Source of the DNA: Streptomyces sp. NBC_00271
GTDB lineage: Bacteria; Actinomycetota; Actinomycetes; Streptomycetales; Streptomycetaceae
Length of the DNA stretch: 64,000 bases
NCBI RefSeq assembly: GCF_036178845.1
Contig: NZ_CP108070.1
Coordinates: 7,812,001 to 7,876,000, forward strand
Direction: 5' to 3'
In this document: in pieces, positions 62,001 through 64,000 of the stretch
How positions within the stretch are numbered: position 1 is the stretch's first letter
How the letters are laid out: each line of letters opens with the position of its first letter
The notes under the pieces: generated by a model
The model's input: only the letters and a program-made list of their open reading frames with translations
What the model was told of the DNA's origin: nothing
The model's database searches: none
Translations under genes and position numbers: made by a program

Positions 62001-63190
62001 TGCACCGTAACCGGAACCTCACGAAGCGCGCCCTGCTCGCGGGCGCGGTACTCGCCGCACTCGCCGTACTTCCGGGCTGCGACGCCGAGTCCAAGAACAC
62101 CGCGCACGAGGCCGTCGGCACCCAGGCCGCCGTCAAACCGGCCCAGCCGAAGCAGCCCGACGGCCTGCCCGGCATGCCGCCCGTGCTAGACCCGAGGGAC
62201 GTCTACGCCGCCGACCGGCCGAACAAGCTCTCGCCGGTCGTCAAGGACTTCCCGTCCCGCGTGTACGTCCCCAACACCAACTCCAACACGGTCTCCGTGA
62301 TCGACCCGAAGACGTACGAGGTCATCGAGACGATCCGGGTCGGCGCCCAGCCCCAGCACGTCGTCCCCTCCTGGGACATGAAGACGCTCTGGGTCAACAA
62401 CGACCGGGGCAACACCCTCACCCCCATCGACCCGAGGACCGGCAAGGCGGGCAAGACCGTCGACGTGCACGACCCGTACAACCTGTACTTCACGCCCGAC
62501 GGCAAGTACGCGATCGTCATGGCCTCCCTCGACCGCGAGCTGGTCTTCCGCGACGCGCACACCATGAAGCGTGTGAAGACCGAGCCGGTCAGCTGCTACG
62601 GCGTCAACCACGCCGACTTCTCCCCCGACGGCCGCTACTTCATCGTCTCCTGCGAGTTCAGCGGCGAGCTGCTGAAGGTCGACACCGCGCGGATGAAGGT
62701 GGTCGCCCAGGAGAAGCTGCCCTTCCGCGGTGCCATGCCGCAGGACGTCAAGATCTCGCCCGACGGCAAGCGGTACTACATCGCCGACATGGTGGCCAAC
62801 GGCGTGTGGATCCTCGACGGGGACAAGTTCACGAGGCCGTCCTTCCTCCCGACCGGCAAGGGCTGCCACGGGCTGTACGTCAGCCGTGACTCGCGCGAGA
62901 TGTACATCTCCAACCGGGGCGAGGGCACCATCTCCGTCTTCGACTTCACCCAGAACAGTCTGACCAAGAAGTGGCGCCTGCCCCACGGCGGCAGCCCCGA
63001 CATGGGCGGCGTCTCCGCCGACGGCAAGGTCCTGTGGCTGTCGGGTCGCTACAACTCCGAGGTGTACGCCATCGACACCCGCACCGGCGTCCAGCTGGCC
63101 CGCATCCCGGTCGGCAGCGGCCCGCACGGCCTGGCCGTCTACCCGCAGCCGGGCCGCTACTCGCTCGGCCACACCGGCATCTTCCGCTGA
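62000..63190 (+). CDS. YVTN beta-propeller lipoprotein
   Basis: A 396-aa exported protein with lipoprotein signal LLAGAVLAALAVLPGC and about seven YVTN-type blades: RVYVPNTNSNTVSVIDPKTY, TLWVNNDRGNTLTPIDPRTG, YNLYFTPDGKYAIVM, HADFSPDGRYFIVSCEFSG, KISPDGKRYYIADM, EMYISNRGEGTISVFDF and VLWLSGRYNSEVYAIDTRTG. No CxxCH haem site or obvious enzyme residues. Coupled to the deacetylase-like gene, so the two probably act together at the cell surface, perhaps in polymer binding (inference). Confidence 0.9.
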   Translation: MHRNRNLTKRALLAGAVLAALAVLPGCDAESKNTAHEAVGTQAAVKPAQPKQPDGLPGMPPVLDPRDVYAADRPNKLSPVVKDFPSRVYVPNTNSNTVSVIDPKTYEVIETIRVGAQPQHVVPSWDMKTLWVNNDRGNTLTPIDPRTGKAGKTVDVHDPYNLYFTPDGKYAIVMASLDRELVFRDAHTMKRVKTEPVSCYGVNHADFSPDGRYFIVSCEFSGELLKVDTARMKVVAQEKLPFRGAMPQDVKISPDGKRYYIADMVANGVWILDGDKFTRPSFLPTGKGCHGLYVSRDSREMYISNRGEGTISVFDFTQNSLTKKWRLPHGGSPDMGGVSADGKVLWLSGRYNSEVYAIDTRTGVQLARIPVGSGPHGLAVYPQPGRYSLGHTGIFR

Positions 63191-63280
63191 TCCGCGCCCG
63201 GTCGACCCTAAGGCGGTGACACGCCGCCGTACGGGTGAAGATCCCCGGCCCGCCGCCGCAGAACCGAGATCGTGCTCCCC

Positions 63281-63889
63281 ATGATCGCAACTCGCCTGCG
63301 GCGGCGGGCCGCCGCCGTCGTCGTCTCCCTCTCGGCCGTCTTCGCGACCTCCGCCGCGACGCTCCCCGCGACCCCCACCGCCCCGCTCGCCAAGGCCGTC
63401 GCGCCCACCTGTCCCCAGTTCTACGACCCGGTCAAGGCCGCCGCCGACCACCGCGTGCAGATCGACCGCATCACCCCCGAGCCGGTCTGGCGCAAGACCT
63501 GCGGCACGCTGTACCGCAGCGACAGCAGGGGCCCCGCCACCGTCTTCGAGCAGGGCTTCCACCCCAAGGACGTCATCAACGGGCAGTACGACATCGAGCA
63601 GTACGTCCTGGTCAACCAGCCCTCGCCGTACGTGTCGACGACGTACGACCACGACCTGTACAAGACCTGGTACAAGTCCGGCTTCAACTACTACATCGAC
63701 GCGCCCGGCGGCGTCGACGTCAACAAGACCATCGGTGACACCCACAAGTGGGCCGACCAGGTCGAGGTCGCCTTCCCCGGCGGTATCGCGCGCCAGTACA
63801 TCATCGGCGTCTGCCCGGTCGACAAGAAGACCAAGACCGAGATCATGAGCGACTGCGAGAGCAACCCGTACTACGAGCCCTGGCACTGA
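63281..63889 (+). CDS. Secreted mono-ADP-ribosyltransferase, Scabin/ScARP-like
   Basis: A 202-aa secreted toxin-like enzyme. Signal peptide ATRLRRRAAAVVVSLSAVFA, cleaved in the Ala/Pro-rich stretch before CPQFYDPVK. The R-S-E class active site is complete: Arg79 in TLYRSDSRGP, Ser119 in YVSTTYDHDL and Gln160-x-Glu162 in WADQVEVAFPGG. By memory these lie two positions from Scabin (R77, S117, Q158, E160). Pierisin-family members ADP-ribosylate guanine in DNA or guanosine. Four Cys in the mature part suggest two disulfides. ATG 63281 is preferred over GTG 63272. No immunity-like gene is adjacent. Confidence 0.92.
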   Translation: MIATRLRRRAAAVVVSLSAVFATSAATLPATPTAPLAKAVAPTCPQFYDPVKAAADHRVQIDRITPEPVWRKTCGTLYRSDSRGPATVFEQGFHPKDVINGQYDIEQYVLVNQPSPYVSTTYDHDLYKTWYKSGFNYYIDAPGGVDVNKTIGDTHKWADQVEVAFPGGIARQYIIGVCPVDKKTKTEIMSDCESNPYYEPWH

Positions 63890-63892
63890 CGC

Positions 63893-64000
63893 CTATCCGG
63901 CGATGAACAGCGCCTCCGAGCCCACGGGACGATAACCGGCCGCCTGGAACGTCCGCATGCTGCGGGCGTTCCCCGGCGCGACCTGCGCCCACAGCGGCTC
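63893..64000 (-). CDS. GNAT acetyltransferase, C-terminal 35 residues (partial)
   Basis: On the minus strand the last 107 bases before the edge read in one frame to a TAG at 63893-63895: EPLWAQVAPGNARSMRTFQA then AGYRPVGSEALFIAG. The pattern N-A-R-S-x-R-x-F-x-x-A-G-Y is typical of GNAT C termini (motif B). The gene starts beyond the right edge and converges on the ADP-ribosyltransferase gene with a gap of three bases. Confidence 0.7.
   Translation of the reverse strand, partial: EPLWAQVAPGNARSMRTFQAAGYRPVGSEALFIAG

Noticed and set aside
63890..64000. Empty right edge
   Set aside because: The minus strand reads as a GNAT C terminus with an in-frame stop, so I list it as a partial gene instead.

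Overview
This window is chromosomal DNA from a Streptomyces. The DNA is very GC-rich and codons strongly prefer G or C in the third position. GTG and TTG starts are common, as are ATGA/GTGA stop-start overlaps and many secreted or lipoprotein gene products. From memory, gene content and order match the Streptomyces coelicolor SCO5422-SCO5461 neighbourhood (pyk2, ackA-pta, pfkA, glycogen cluster I, the ADP-ribosyltransferase ScARP). I could not run a search to confirm this. I see no rRNA, tRNA, CRISPR array, insertion sequence or prophage.

Layout. (1) 1-9.5 kb: the 3' part of a Ser/Ala-rich secreted protein, a small orphan gene between two strong terminators, then central carbon metabolism: pyruvate kinase, the coupled pta-ackA pair and phosphofructokinase, followed by an XRE-type regulator and an acetyltransferase. 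(2) 9.5-17 kb: a sugar ABC importer operon without its own ATPase, with a perfect 16-bp GntR-like palindrome upstream, then a DcuSR/CitAB-like two-component system next to a dctA C4-dicarboxylate transporter. (3) 17-25.2 kb: a divergent TetR/MFS efflux pair with three operator-like palindromes, a DUF2127 membrane protein, an NAD-dependent epimerase-like gene, an Lrp/AsnC regulator, a MerR-thioredoxin operon and a HelR-type RNA-polymerase-recycling helicase. (4) 25.2-38.1 kb: the GlgE alpha-glucan operon glgE-treS-mak-glgB, a subtilisin-like protease, a 0.8-kb repeat-rich spacer and glycogen phosphorylase. (5) 38.1-43.2 kb: a DUF1990 protein and two tandem thermolysin-like (M4) metalloproteases that show local gene conversion. 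(6) 43.2-54.2 kb: two heterodimeric ABC exporter pairs with asymmetric nucleotide sites, then an ABC-2 exporter co-transcribed with a NarL-type two-component system. (7) 54.2-64 kb: debranching enzyme glgX, two tandem L,D-transpeptidase lipoproteins, an enoyl-CoA hydratase, an RsbW-like ATPase, a deacetylase-fold lipoprotein that has lost its catalytic Asp pair and is coupled to a beta-propeller lipoprotein, a Scabin/ScARP-like secreted ADP-ribosyltransferase, and the 3' end of a GNAT acetyltransferase running off the right edge.

How it fits together. Pfk, Pyk and Pta-AckA carry carbon from sugars through lower glycolysis to overflow acetate. TreS, Mak, GlgE and GlgB convert trehalose to maltose, maltose-1-phosphate and then branched alpha-glucan, while GlgP and GlgX mobilise it, so synthesis and breakdown of glycogen-like glucan are encoded within 31 kb. 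The rest is mostly envelope, export and secreted-protein functions, each with local regulators. The most interesting signals are the complementary decay of nucleotide sites in the ABC exporter pair, the three-palindrome TetR/MFS control region, the secreted ADP-ribosyltransferase, the catalytically altered deacetylase paired with a beta-propeller, gene conversion and a shared promoter module in the M4 proteases, and several unexplained palindromes and tandem repeats in leaders.
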